This document shows, piece after piece, positions 11,832 to 20,639 of a stretch of DNA of 64,000 nucleotides. The position numbers and the translations under genes were made by a program. Source of the DNA: Streptomyces fildesensis (GTDB lineage: Bacteria; Actinomycetota; Actinomycetes; Streptomycetales; Streptomycetaceae); assembly GCF_016107395.1 (NCBI RefSeq), contig NZ_JAAIKO010000008.1:186001-250000 (forward strand), given 5' to 3'. Every line of letters begins with the position of its first letter. Position 1 is the stretch's first letter. Below the pieces are notes generated by a model. It did not search any database and had not been told where the DNA came from. It saw nothing but the letters and a program-made list of their open reading frames with translations.

Positions 11832-13325
11832 ATGACTGACCTGACCAGGCTCACCGCGGCCGAGACCGCCGACGTCGTCGCCACCGGCAAGGCCTCCGCC
11901 GTCGAGGTCGCCCAGGCGCACCTCGACCGCATCGGCGCCGTCGACGAGAAGGTGCACGCCTTCCTGCACGTCGACACCGAGGGCGCGCTCGACGCCGCCC
12001 GCGCCGTCGACGAGCGGCGCGCCAAGGGCGAGAAGCTCGGCCCGCTGGCCGGCGTCCCGCTCGCGCTGAAGGACATCTTCACCACGAAGGGGATCCCGAC
12101 CACCGTCGGCTCCAAGATCCTCGACGGCTGGATCCCGCCGTACGACGCGACGGTGACCAAGCGCCTCAAGGACGCGGGCATCGTCATCCTCGGCAAGACC
12201 AACATGGATGAATTCGCCATGGGGTCCTCGACCGAGAACAGCGCCTACGGCCCGACCGGCAACCCGTGGGACCTCACCCGGATCCCCGGCGGCTCCGGCG
12301 GCGGCTCGTCCGCGGCGCTCGCCAGCTACCAGGCGCCGCTCGCGATCGGCACCGACACCGGTGGCTCGATCCGCCAGCCCGCGGCCGTCACCGGCACGGT
12401 CGGCGTCAAGCCGACCTACGGCGGCGTCTCCCGCTACGGCATGGTCGCCTTCTCGTCCTCCCTCGACCAGGGCGGACCCTGCGCCCGTACGGTCCTGGAC
12501 GCGGCGCTGCTGCACGAGGCGATCGCCGGCCATGACCCGCTGGACTCGACGTCCATCGACGCACCGGTCCCGGCCGTCGTCGAGGCGGCCCGCAACGGCA
12601 ACGTCAAGGGCATGCGGATCGGCGTCGTCAAGGAGTTCGGCGGCGAGGGCTACCAGGCCGGCGTCATGCAGCGGTTCAACGAGTCCGTGGAGCTGCTGCG
12701 CGAGCTGGGCGCCGAGATCGTGGAGATCTCCTGCCCCTCGTTCAAGCTGGCGCTGCCCGCGTACTACCTGATCGCGCCGTCCGAGGCCTCGTCCAACCTG
12801 GCCCGCTTCGACGCCATGCGCTACGGCCTGCGGGTCGGCGACGACGGCACGAAGTCCGCCGAGGAGGTCACCGCGCTCACCCGCGAGGCCGGCTTCGGCG
12901 ACGAGGTCAAGCGCCGCATCATCCTCGGCACGTACGCGCTCAGCTCCGGCTACTACGACGCGTACTACGGCTCGGCGCAGAAGGTCCGCACGCTGATCTC
13001 GCGCGACTTCGAGGCCGCCTTCGGCACCGTGGACGTGCTGGTCTCGCCGACCACCCCGACCACCGCGTTCCCCATCGGCGAGCGCGTGGACGACCCCATG
13101 GCGATGTACCTCGCCGACCTGTGCACCATCCCGTCCAACCTGGCCGGCAACGCGGCGATGTCCGTGCCGTGCGGCCTGGCTCCCGAGGACGGGCTCCCGG
13201 TCGGGCTGCAGATCATCGCCCCGGCCATGGCCGACGACCGGCTCTACCGGGTCGGTGCCGCGGTCGAGGCCGCGTTCACCGGACGATGGGGTCACCCGCT
13301 GCTTGAGGAGGCACCCGCGCTGTGA
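11832..13325 (+). CDS. gatA: Glutamyl-tRNA(Gln) amidotransferase subunit A
   Basis: The glutaminase/amidase subunit, 497 residues. It belongs to the amidase signature family with a Ser-Ser-Lys triad: lysine about K80 in PLALKDIF, and serines in [13 protein letters not shown] (near 154-160) and [33 protein letters not shown] is diagnostic for GatA. It releases ammonia from glutamine, channelled to GatB. The ATG at 11832 has a strong upstream GGGGAGG. Its stop overlaps the GTG of the next small gene (GTGA). Confidence 0.97.
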   Translation: MTDLTRLTAAETADVVATGKASAVEVAQAHLDRIGAVDEKVHAFLHVDTEGALDAARAVDERRAKGEKLGPLAGVPLALKDIFTTKGIPTTVGSKILDGWIPPYDATVTKRLKDAGIVILGKTNMDEFAMGSSTENSAYGPTGNPWDLTRIPGGSGGGSSAALASYQAPLAIGTDTGGSIRQPAAVTGTVGVKPTYGGVSRYGMVAFSSSLDQGGPCARTVLDAALLHEAIAGHDPLDSTSIDAPVPAVVEAARNGNVKGMRIGVVKEFGGEGYQAGVMQRFNESVELLRELGAEIVEISCPSFKLALPAYYLIAPSEASSNLARFDAMRYGLRVGDDGTKSAEEVTALTREAGFGDEVKRRIILGTYALSSGYYDAYYGSAQKVRTLISRDFEAAFGTVDVLVSPTTPTTAFPIGERVDDPMAMYLADLCTIPSNLAGNAAMSVPCGLAPEDGLPVGLQIIAPAMADDRLYRVGAAVEAAFTGRWGHPLLEEAPAL

Positions 13326-13561
13326 GCACCCTGAAGAAGGCCAAGGGCTTCAAGAAGAGCAAGCTCGGCCTGTACATCTCGATCGGCACCACGCTCTTCG
13401 GCGCCGTGAGCACCATCAAGCAGGCACGCAACGCTCAGGGCGAGCACGACCGGTTGATGCTGGCCGACGCCGTGATCAGCGCCGCCGCCATCGCCACCGG
13501 CCTGGCACTGCTCGTCCGCGAGCTGCGCAGCCTCGCCGACGACGACGTCCTGGCGGACTGA
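13322..13561 (+). CDS. Small membrane protein between gatA and gatB
   Basis: A 79-residue protein I cannot name. It starts with a Lys-rich segment ([12 protein letters not shown]), then a hydrophobic stretch [14 protein letters not shown], an amphipathic middle, and a second hydrophobic stretch [19 protein letters not shown], so it is probably a two-pass inner-membrane protein. The GTG start overlaps the gatA stop and the gene ends 11 nt before gatB, so it is co-transcribed. I recall an equivalent small gene at this place in other streptomycetes. A role in tRNA amidation is not implied. Confidence 0.75.
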   Translation: MSTLKKAKGFKKSKLGLYISIGTTLFGAVSTIKQARNAQGEHDRLMLADAVISAAAIATGLALLVRELRSLADDDVLAD

Positions 13562-13572
13562 GAGGTAGTGGA

Positions 13573-15081
13573 ATGACCGTCATGGACCTGGAGTCCTACG
13601 AGGACGCCCTGTCGGTGTACGACCCGGTGATGGGCCTTGAGGTCCACGTCGAGCTCGGCACGAAGACCAAGATGTTCTGCGGCTGCTCGACCACCCTCGG
13701 CGCCGAGCCCAACTCCCAGACCTGCCCGACCTGTCTGGGCCTGCCCGGCTCGCTCCCGGTCGTGAACGCGATCGGCATCGAGTCGGCCATCAAGATCGGT
13801 CTCGCGCTGAACTGCGAGATCGCGACCTGGTGCCGTTTCGCGCGGAAGAACTACTTCTACCCGGACATGCCGAAGAACTTCCAGACCTCGCAGTACGACG
13901 AGCCGATCGCCTTCAACGGCTATCTGGACGTCGCACTGGAGGACGGCGAGATCTTCCGGGTCGAGATCGAGCGCGCCCACATGGAGGAGGACACCGGCAA
14001 GTCCCTCCACGTCGGCGGCGCGACGGGCCGTATCCACGGCGCCTCGCACTCGCTGCTCGACTACAACCGGGCCGGTATCCCGCTCATCGAGATCGTCACC
14101 AAGCCGATCGAGGGCGCGGGGGCACGGGCTCCCGAGGTCGCCAAGGCGTACGTCGCCGAGCTGCGCGAGCTCATCAAGGCGCTGGACGTCTCCGAGGCCC
14201 GGATGGAGCAGGGCCAGATGCGCTGCGACGTGAACCTGTCGCTGCGCCCGCACGGCCGTGAGAAGTTCGGCACCCGCTCGGAGACGAAGAACGTCAACTC
14301 GCTCCGTTCGGTCGAGCGCGCGGCGCGCTACGAGATCATGCGGCACGCGGCGGTGCTCAACTCCGGCGGCACGATCGTGCAGGAGACCCGGCACTTCCAC
14401 GAGGAGGACGGCTCCACGACGGCCGGCCGCATCAAGGACAACGCCGAGGACTACCGGTACTTCCCGGAGCCCGACCTCGTCCCGATCGCCCCGGCCCGTG
14501 ACTGGGTCGAGGAGCTGCGCGCCGGACTTCCGGAGCTGCCGCGGGTGCGGCGGGACCGGCTGAAGACCGAGTGGGGCATCTCCGACCACGAGATGCAGTC
14601 GGCGCTCAACGCGGGCGCGATCGATCTGATCACCGCGACGATCGACGCGGGCGCCCCGGCCGACCAGGCCCGTAAGTGGTGGATGGGCGAGCTGGCCCGT
14701 GCCTCGAACGAGACCGGCAAGGAGCTGGCCGATCTCGGTATCTCGCCGGCGCAGGTCGCGCGCGTGACGGCGCTGGTCGCCGAGGGCTCGCTCAACGACA
14801 AGCTGGCCCGCCAGGTCATCGAGGGTGTCCTCGCCGGCGAGGGCGGTCCTGACGAGGTCGTGGAGAAGCGCGGTCTCAAGGTCGTCTCGGACGAGGGCGC
14901 GCTCGGCGCGGCCGTGGACGAGGCGATCGCGGCCAACGCCGCCGTCGCCGACAAGATCCGCGCCGGCAACCTCGCGGCCGCCGGCGCCCTGATCGGCGCG
15001 GTCATGAAGCTGACCCGCGGCCAGGCCGACGCCAAGCGCGTTCGGGAGCTCGTCCTGGAGAAGCTCGGGGTTCAGGGCTGA
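13573..15081 (+). CDS. gatB: Glutamyl-tRNA(Gln) amidotransferase subunit B
   Basis: The kinase/transamidase subunit, 502 residues. It phosphorylates the glutamyl moiety and uses ammonia from GatA. Visible signatures are [18 protein letters not shown] with zinc cysteines (CGCS and CPTCLGLPG), [22 protein letters not shown], and [26 protein letters not shown] written in two parts across residues ~155-185, plus the C-terminal YqeY-like tail that binds the tRNA elbow. AGAGGTAG precedes the ATG at 13573. The operon order gatC-gatA-orf-gatB places all subunits on one transcript. Confidence 0.97.
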   Translation: MTVMDLESYEDALSVYDPVMGLEVHVELGTKTKMFCGCSTTLGAEPNSQTCPTCLGLPGSLPVVNAIGIESAIKIGLALNCEIATWCRFARKNYFYPDMPKNFQTSQYDEPIAFNGYLDVALEDGEIFRVEIERAHMEEDTGKSLHVGGATGRIHGASHSLLDYNRAGIPLIEIVTKPIEGAGARAPEVAKAYVAELRELIKALDVSEARMEQGQMRCDVNLSLRPHGREKFGTRSETKNVNSLRSVERAARYEIMRHAAVLNSGGTIVQETRHFHEEDGSTTAGRIKDNAEDYRYFPEPDLVPIAPARDWVEELRAGLPELPRVRRDRLKTEWGISDHEMQSALNAGAIDLITATIDAGAPADQARKWWMGELARASNETGKELADLGISPAQVARVTALVAEGSLNDKLARQVIEGVLAGEGGPDEVVEKRGLKVVSDEGALGAAVDEAIAANAAVADKIRAGNLAAAGALIGAVMKLTRGQADAKRVRELVLEKLGVQG

Positions 15082-15112
15082 CCCGAGCAGTCGAAGACGC
15101 GTTCGAACGGTG

Positions 15113-15143
15113 AAAAGGCGGTCCCCGGTGGGGGCCGCCTTTT
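15113..15143 (+). terminator. gat operon terminator
   Basis: AAAAGGCGGTCCCC (15113-15126), loop GGT, GGGGGCCGCCTTTT (15130-15143) form a 14-bp stem with one G-U pair, 32 nt after gatB, with a T-rich 3' arm. This is a good intrinsic terminator. Confidence 0.9.
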
Positions 15144-15270
15144 CCCTGTGAGGAAGCGCACGAAACCACCAAAGGATCATTTTTCGCTGCAAGAGTGACA
15201 GCCGCACCTGAAGTGTTCTTTGAGGGCTATTCCCTGAAAGATCCACCCGAGATACCCAGGGAAGCAGGGA

Positions 15271-17493
15271 ATGGCCGCACTCGCCCGGTGGTGTCTCCGC
15301 CGTCGTCTCACCGTCGTTCTGCTGTGGATCGTCGCGCTCGCCGGCCTCGCCGCCGGTGCCGCCCTCGCCGGTTCCGCCTACTCGAACGACTACGGGATAC
15401 CGGGCACCGAGTCCGGCCGGGCGACCGCCCTGCTGGAGCAGGCCTTCCCGCACCAGGCCGGCGACTCGGACACCATCGTCTGGCACACCGACGGCACCGG
15501 CAGCGTCCGCGCCGACGGCGTCGAGCAGCGGATGACCAGGACCCTCGACCGGATCGCGAAACTCCCCGGCGTCGCCTCGGTGACCAACCCGTACAGCCCC
15601 GAGGGCGCCGGACGCATCAGCCATGACGGCCGGACCGCCTACGCCGACGTCACCTTCGGCAGCGCCGCCGACGACATCGGCGCCGGCCAGGCCAAGGCCG
15701 TCGTGGACACCGCGAAGGCCGCCGAGGGCGGCGGACTGCGGGTCGAGCTGGGCGGCACCGCCGTCGCGGCCACCGAGAGCGGCAGCGCCCACCTCAGCGA
15801 ACTGATCGGGATCGGCGTCGCCGCCGTGGTGCTGCTGCTGGCCTTCGGCTCCTTCGCCGCCATGTGCCTGCCGATCGCGACCGCGCTGATGGGCGTCGGC
15901 ACCGCTTACATGGGCATCGAGCTGCTCGGCCATGTGATGACCGTGGCCGACTTCGCACCGATGCTCGGCATGCTCATCGGCCTCGGCGTGGGCATCGACT
16001 ACGCGCTGTTCATCGTCACCCGGCACCGCAGAGGTCTCAAACGCGGCCTGTCGGTGCGCGACGCGGCCGAGCAGGCCGTCAGCACCACCGGCCGCGCGGT
16101 GGTCTTCGCGGGCGGCACGGTCTGTGTGGCGCTGCTCGGCATGCTCATCCTGCAGCTCAGCTTCCTCAACGGGGTCGCCGTCGCGGCGGCGCTCACCGTC
16201 ATGCTGACGGTGGCCGCCTCGATCACCCTGCTGCCCGCCCTGCTCTCCATGATCGGCATGAAGGCGCTCAGCCGCCGGGAGCGGCGCCGGCTGACCGAGC
16301 ACGGCCCGCAGCCCGAGGTGCCCACCGGGCTCGCCGCCCGCTGGTCCGCCTTCGTGGAGCGGCACCCCAAGCTGCTCGGCAGCCTGGCCGCGGCCGTGAT
16401 GCTCGTCCTCGCGCTGCCCACCCTCTCGCTGCACCTCGGCACCTCCGACCAGGGCAACAATCCGGCCGCCAGCACCACCCGGCAGGCCTACGAGCTGCTC
16501 GCGGACGGCTTCGGCCCCGGCACCAACGGGCCGCTGACCCTCGTCGCGGACCTCCAGGGCGCCGATGCCCGGCTCGCCCTCGACCAGCTGCCGCAGACCC
16601 TGCGCGACACCCCGGGCGTCGCGTCGGTGACCTCCGCGACCGTCAGCGGCGACACCGGCGTGATCACCGTCGTCCCGGACACCGCACCGCAGTCCCGGGA
16701 CACCTCCGAGCTGGTGAACCGGCTGCGCGACGACGTGCTGCCGCAGGCCGAGGACGGCTCCTCGCTCCAGGTGTACGTGGGCGGCCCCACCGCGAGCTAC
16801 GACGACTTCGCGTCCGTCATCATCGGCAAGCTGCCGCTGTTCATCGGGGCGGTCGTCGGCCTCGGCTGTCTGCTGCTGCTCCTGGCGTTCCGGTCCATCG
16901 GCATCCCGCTGAAGGCGGCGGCGATGAACGTCGCCGCGGTCGCGTCGTCCTTCGGGATCGTCGTCGCGATCTTCCAGTGGGGCTGGGGGAGCGAGTTCCT
17001 GGGCCTGGGTGCGGCCGGCCCGATCGAGCCGTTCCTCCCGGTGATCATGGTCTCGGTGCTCTTCGGACTGTCGATGGACTACCAGGTGTTCCTGGTGAGC
17101 CGGATGTACGAGGAGTGGCTGGAGACCAAGGACAACCGGCGCGCGGTACGCGTCGGGCTCGCCGAGACCAGCCGGGTGATCAACTCGGCCGCGGTCATCA
17201 TGATCGCGGTCTTCCTGGCCTTCGTGCTCAGCGGCGACCGGGTCATCGCGATGTTCGGCATCGGCCTGGCGGCGGCCGTCGCGCTGGACGCGTTCATCCT
17301 GCGCACCCTGCTGGTGCCGGCGCTCATGCATATGCTCGGCGGCGCCAACTGGTGGCTGCCGGGGTGGCTGGACCGCCGGCTGCCCAGAATCAGCATCGAA
17401 CCGCCGGCGGCCCCGGCCCCCGCCCTGGCCCCCGCTCCCGTCCAGCTGCCCGGACCCCGGACAGCCGAACGGGAGCCGACGCCTACTTCTTGA
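15271..17493 (+). CDS. MMPL family (RND superfamily) transporter
   Basis: A 740-residue membrane protein with two tandem halves, each with one N-terminal TM helix, an extracytoplasmic domain and five further TM helices. The proton-relay motifs are present in both halves: LGVGIDYALFIVTRHR and LFGLSMDYQVFLVSRMYEEW (GxxxDY). Family members export lipids, polyketides or drugs. The proline/alanine-rich tail (residues ~710-740) is cytoplasmic and low complexity. GGGAAGCAGGGA precedes the ATG. No regulator is adjacent. Its last 11 bases overlap the 3' end of the convergent kinase gene. Confidence 0.92.
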   Translation: MAALARWCLRRRLTVVLLWIVALAGLAAGAALAGSAYSNDYGIPGTESGRATALLEQAFPHQAGDSDTIVWHTDGTGSVRADGVEQRMTRTLDRIAKLPGVASVTNPYSPEGAGRISHDGRTAYADVTFGSAADDIGAGQAKAVVDTAKAAEGGGLRVELGGTAVAATESGSAHLSELIGIGVAAVVLLLAFGSFAAMCLPIATALMGVGTAYMGIELLGHVMTVADFAPMLGMLIGLGVGIDYALFIVTRHRRGLKRGLSVRDAAEQAVSTTGRAVVFAGGTVCVALLGMLILQLSFLNGVAVAAALTVMLTVAASITLLPALLSMIGMKALSRRERRRLTEHGPQPEVPTGLAARWSAFVERHPKLLGSLAAAVMLVLALPTLSLHLGTSDQGNNPAASTTRQAYELLADGFGPGTNGPLTLVADLQGADARLALDQLPQTLRDTPGVASVTSATVSGDTGVITVVPDTAPQSRDTSELVNRLRDDVLPQAEDGSSLQVYVGGPTASYDDFASVIIGKLPLFIGAVVGLGCLLLLLAFRSIGIPLKAAAMNVAAVASSFGIVVAIFQWGWGSEFLGLGAAGPIEPFLPVIMVSVLFGLSMDYQVFLVSRMYEEWLETKDNRRAVRVGLAETSRVINSAAVIMIAVFLAFVLSGDRVIAMFGIGLAAAVALDAFILRTLLVPALMHMLGGANWWLPGWLDRRLPRISIEPPAAPAPALAPAPVQLPGPRTAEREPTPTS

Positions 17494-19405
17494 GCATCGG
17501 GTTGCCGAGCGCTGCCGTGCCCTGGTCCTCGCAGTACTGAGCGGCCGTCTTCCGGTCGTACTCGATCCGCAGGCGCAGCGCGCCCTTCACATCGACGGTG
17601 ATCTTCTCCGTCGTGCCGAGCACGAGCTTCTTGAGGGCCAGCCGCTTGCCGTCCGCGGTGATGGTCAGCCCGACCGCCGCGTTCTTCGAGGTGTCGAGCA
17701 GCCCGGCGTCGACGGTGAAGGTCGTCCACGCCCGGTTGAGGTTGAACTCCTCGAAACCGGTCTCACAGGCCGTCGTCACCTTGGCGTCCGTGTACTCCTT
17801 GGTGTTGACGGTCGCCGGGATCTCGTCGAACGCGTCGTTCCCGGAGGCGTCCACCCAGTTCATGGCCGTCAGGGAGACGTTGTCGCCCTCGGTGATCGAG
17901 GTCGGCTTGCCCGAGCCGGAGTCCGAACCGGACGGTTCGGGGGAGGATGCCTCGTCGGACGGCGACGCACTCGTCGGGTCCGCCGTCGTCGTCGGCGGCG
18001 AACTGATCTGCTGCTGCGCGGAGGTGCTGGTCTTGGGGTCGGCCGCGTCGTCCTTCTTGTCGTCGCCCATGAACTTGACGGCGACCAGCGCCCCGGACGC
18101 CATCAGGACGACCGCGAGAACCGCGGCCAGGATCAGCGGGCCCTTCTTGCCGCGCTTGGGCGGCAGCGGGGTCGCCGCCGTCGCCGGACCGGGGCCGGGA
18201 CCCGGGCCCTGCGGCGGGGGCTGCTGGTGGAACGCGGCCACCGGCGGCTGCACCTGCTCCGGTACCTGCGTCGGTGTCGGCGCCTGCGCTCCGAGCACCA
18301 CCGTGGGCCTGGTGTCCGTCACCGGGTCCCCCTCCGGCGGCGCCGGGATGTACGAGGGCGGCGGCGTGTGCACCGGCGGTGCGTGGACCGGCACGGGGAC
18401 GGGGGCCGGCCGGTCCGGGAGCGGCGGTACGGCCGGCGCCTGGCCGGGCGGCGGCGGGGCGGCGTCCGCGACCGGGACCGCGTCCTTGGGTCCCGAGGTG
18501 CGCGGAGTGCGCGTCGTCGAGATCACCGCCGGGCGCAGCTCACGCACCCACGCGGAGAGCGACTCCGGCCGGTTCGCCGGATCCGTGGCGAAGACCGCCG
18601 CGATCCGTGCCGCCCGCTCCGGCTCAAGACCGGCCAGCTCGGGCAGCGCCAGCAGCGCGGCCCTGACCTGCTCCGGCATGGTGGCCGGCGACTCCCCGCT
18701 GAGCAGGAAGTACGCGAGGGCGCCGAAGGCGTAGCGGTCGGTGGCCGCGCTGCGCTTGCCCTCGAAGACCTCCGGCGCGGCGAACCCGGGGGTGAACCAC
18801 ACCTCGGCCGTCTGGTGGTCCGCGGTCAGCTTGCTCAGACCGAAGTCGACCAGCGTGGCCTGGCCGTTGGCGTCGATCATGACGTTGCCGGGGGAGAGGT
18901 CGCCGTGCACGACCGAGCGGCCGGAAGGAGTGGCGGAGCCCGTGTGCAGCCAGTCCAGGACGTCGGCGAGCTGCTCCAGGCAGCGCACGGCCTCGCGGCG
19001 TTCGGCGGGGGTGTCCAGGGCGCGCTCGGCGCGCCAGTCACGCAGGTCGAGGCCCTCCACATGGTTCATGACCAGGTACAGGGCGCGGCCCGCCGCCTCC
19101 GGGGCGGCCTCACCCGTACGGTGCGCGGACGGACCCTCGAAGTGCTCGCGGATGCCGACCACACCGAGGCGGTTGACGAACCGCAACAGCTCGGCCTGCT
19201 CACGCCATTTGGAGCTGATCCGGTCGAACTGTTCCTGCGACAGCGTCGTTTTCGAATCGAGCACCTTGACGACGACAGGTTCGGTGCCACCGCCGAGTTC
19301 GATCTCGGCGAGGTAGAGCACGGCCTCGCCTCCGCGGCCGATGGATCGCAGCAGGCGGTAACGGTCGGGTGCGCCGTCAGGGCCGATGTACAGACCGGTG
19401 TCCAC
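17483..19405 (-). CDS. Membrane serine/threonine protein kinase with extracellular NPCBM-like domain
   Basis: A 640-residue Hanks-type kinase. The glycine loop is SIGRGGEAVLYLAE, the lysine lies in VVVKVLD, the catalytic loop reads HGDLSPGN (HGD in place of HRD) and DFG is intact in LVDFGLSKL. After the kinase domain comes a long Pro-rich linker (~300-420), one TM helix (ILAAVLAVVLMASGALVAV, ~425-447), an acidic Ser/Thr-rich spacer, and a C-terminal ~140-residue domain resembling NPCBM carbohydrate-binding modules. I start at the GTG at 19405, since the conserved sequence begins there and GGGAGGG lies upstream. It may sense cell-wall sugars. Confidence 0.87.
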   Translation of the reverse strand: MDTGLYIGPDGAPDRYRLLRSIGRGGEAVLYLAEIELGGGTEPVVVKVLDSKTTLSQEQFDRISSKWREQAELLRFVNRLGVVGIREHFEGPSAHRTGEAAPEAAGRALYLVMNHVEGLDLRDWRAERALDTPAERREAVRCLEQLADVLDWLHTGSATPSGRSVVHGDLSPGNVMIDANGQATLVDFGLSKLTADHQTAEVWFTPGFAAPEVFEGKRSAATDRYAFGALAYFLLSGESPATMPEQVRAALLALPELAGLEPERAARIAAVFATDPANRPESLSAWVRELRPAVISTTRTPRTSGPKDAVPVADAAPPPPGQAPAVPPLPDRPAPVPVPVHAPPVHTPPPSYIPAPPEGDPVTDTRPTVVLGAQAPTPTQVPEQVQPPVAAFHQQPPPQGPGPGPGPATAATPLPPKRGKKGPLILAAVLAVVLMASGALVAVKFMGDDKKDDAADPKTSTSAQQQISSPPTTTADPTSASPSDEASSPEPSGSDSGSGKPTSITEGDNVSLTAMNWVDASGNDAFDEIPATVNTKEYTDAKVTTACETGFEEFNLNRAWTTFTVDAGLLDTSKNAAVGLTITADGKRLALKKLVLGTTEKITVDVKGALRLRIEYDRKTAAQYCEDQGTAALGNPMLKK

Positions 19406-19586
19406 TTGGTGTTTCTTCCCTCCCCCTATATCCCTGGAGTCCCGCGGAAAACATTGCGGCCAGGGGGAGTTCAGGTTGCCGCGCACGACTCGGGCAGGTC
19501 AAGCGCAGTTGCCGGGCCGTAACACGGGGATCGCACTCAGCGAGCTCTCAGGCTCCTCTCAGAAACGGAACCTACGGTTTCGTCCC

Positions 19587-20195
19587 ATGGACACCACGAA
19601 GACCGACGCACTGGACAAGGCCGTCACCGACCCGGAGACCAAGGACAGCACGGAGAGCACGGACTCCACGGCCACCGCGGCGGACGACCGGGACGCGGCC
19701 GTCCCGGCGCAGGGCAGCACCGAACCGGACGCACGCGACGAGGACGGCTTCGACGAGGACGACCACGACGACGAGCCGGCCGGAACGCAGGGCGCGACCG
19801 GTGTGCTGGCCGCCGCGGGCTCGGTCGTCGCGGTCGGGCTGGGCATCTCGTCGCTCACCGGCACCTGGATCGGCGACCTCATGAAGGACCGCGAGCAGCT
19901 GATCGGCCAGATCAAGACCTCGGGCGGCTCGGTGCACGCCCAGCTCGCCGCCGGCTACGGCACCCCCTGGCACACCGTGGCGCTCTTCAACGGCATCTTC
20001 GCCCTGGTCGCCATCCTGGTCGCCGCCGTCGTCCTGTTCCGTCCGGGCCGGCCCGCCGCGGCCGGGAACCACTGGAGCCAGGCGCTCGCGTGGGGCGGTC
20101 TGATCCTCGGCGTCCTCGGCCTGCTGATCGCCGGCGTCATGTGGTTCGACGTCTTCACCGACCTGCCGGTGGTCGCCGCCACGCCTCAGCAGTGA
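19587..20195 (+). CDS. Membrane protein with acidic N-terminus
   Basis: A 202-residue protein I do not recognise. Residues 1-70 are very rich in Asp, Glu, Ser and Thr and are presumably disordered. Then come three hydrophobic segments: GVLAAAGSVVAVGLGISSL, LFNGIFALVAILVAAVVLF and ALAWGGLILGVLGLLIAGVM, with a loop between the first two. The ATG at 19587 is 9 nt after TACGGT and lacks a Shine-Dalgarno, so it may be leaderless. It is divergent from the kinase, which could phosphorylate its acidic Ser/Thr tail; that is speculation. The last codons form the first unit of a 15-bp tandem repeat. Confidence 0.75.
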   Translation: MDTTKTDALDKAVTDPETKDSTESTDSTATAADDRDAAVPAQGSTEPDARDEDGFDEDDHDDEPAGTQGATGVLAAAGSVVAVGLGISSLTGTWIGDLMKDREQLIGQIKTSGGSVHAQLAAGYGTPWHTVALFNGIFALVAILVAAVVLFRPGRPAAAGNHWSQALAWGGLILGVLGLLIAGVMWFDVFTDLPVVAATPQQ

Positions 20196-20257
20196 ACGCC
20201 TCAGCAGAGAACTCCTCAGTGGTGAACCCCTCAGCTGTGAACCCCTCAGCAGTGAAC
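20183..20257. repeat. Five tandem 15-bp repeats across a stop codon
   Basis: Units begin at 20183, 20198, 20213, 20228 and 20243, consensus SCCTCAGCAGTGAAC. The first contains the stop codon of the membrane protein gene. In the coding frame a unit reads Thr-Pro-Gln-Gln-stop, and the stop is mutated to AGA in the second unit, so only three of the units after the true stop re-terminate. Confidence 0.9.
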
Positions 20258-20259
20258 TA

Positions 20260-20291
20260 AGGCCCCCCGTGCTGGTAAGGCACCGGGCCTA
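20260..20291. terminator. Imperfect hairpin after the 15-bp repeats
   Basis: AAGGCCC at the left and GGGCCTAAG at the right enclose GTGC/GGCAC, giving an imperfect stem directly after the repeat block. It may terminate the membrane protein transcript. Confidence 0.35.
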
Positions 20292-20339
20292 AGTACCCCC
20301 GGCGACCGGAGTTCGGGCAGCTGCCCGATGTGGCGCACC

Positions 20340-20390
20340 CCCCTTGGGGACGAGGCTTGTCCCAGCGGAACAAGCCGCACAGCCAAGGGG
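20340..20390 (+). promoter_or_regulatory. Stem-loop that covers the ribosome binding site of the 67-aa gene
   Basis: CCCCTTGG (20340-20347) pairs with CCAAGGGG (20383-20390), and inside it GGCTTGT (20354-20360) pairs with ACAAGCC (20370-20376). The right outer arm contains AAGGGG, the Shine-Dalgarno of the ATG at 20399. In the folded RNA the site would be blocked, suggesting translational control. Confidence 0.5.
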
Positions 20391-20398
20391 AACACACC

Positions 20399-20602
20399 AT
20401 GTACGAGCTCGAACTCCACAAGGTCCGCGCCACCGAACTCCAGCGCCGGGCGCGGGACGAGAACCAGGCCCGCGCGGTCATCGCCGTCCGCCGGAGCGAG
20501 CGCCAGGCGCAGCGCGCGGCACGCCGCGAGGGGCGGGTGAACACGGACGCCGGCCGGGTGGGCCGCGCACTGCGCGGCGTACGGCACCACGCGGCGTCGT
20601 GA
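20399..20602 (+). CDS. Small basic conserved-looking protein
   Basis: A 67-residue Arg-rich protein (MYELELHKVRATELQRRA and later RRSERQAQRAARREG) predicted to be one long positively charged helix. I do not know a function; I recall similar small proteins beginning MYxxELxKxR in streptomycetes. It has a good Shine-Dalgarno (AAGGGGAA) that is inside a stem-loop. It ends 37 nt before the LuxR-type regulator and could be co-transcribed with it. Strong charge could mean nucleic-acid binding, but that is a guess. Confidence 0.7.
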   Translation: MYELELHKVRATELQRRARDENQARAVIAVRRSERQAQRAARREGRVNTDAGRVGRALRGVRHHAAS

Positions 20603-20639
20603 AGTGATATCCGGTACTGCGCTGTCGGACTGCCGTGCG

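Noticed and set aside
13435..17331. 1298-codon open frame on the minus strand
   Set aside because: Antisense to gatB and the MMPL gene, which carry full family motifs and ribosome binding sites.
19406..19486. N-terminal extension of the kinase
   Set aside because: No similarity to kinases and the GTG at 19405 with upstream GGGAGGG fits better.
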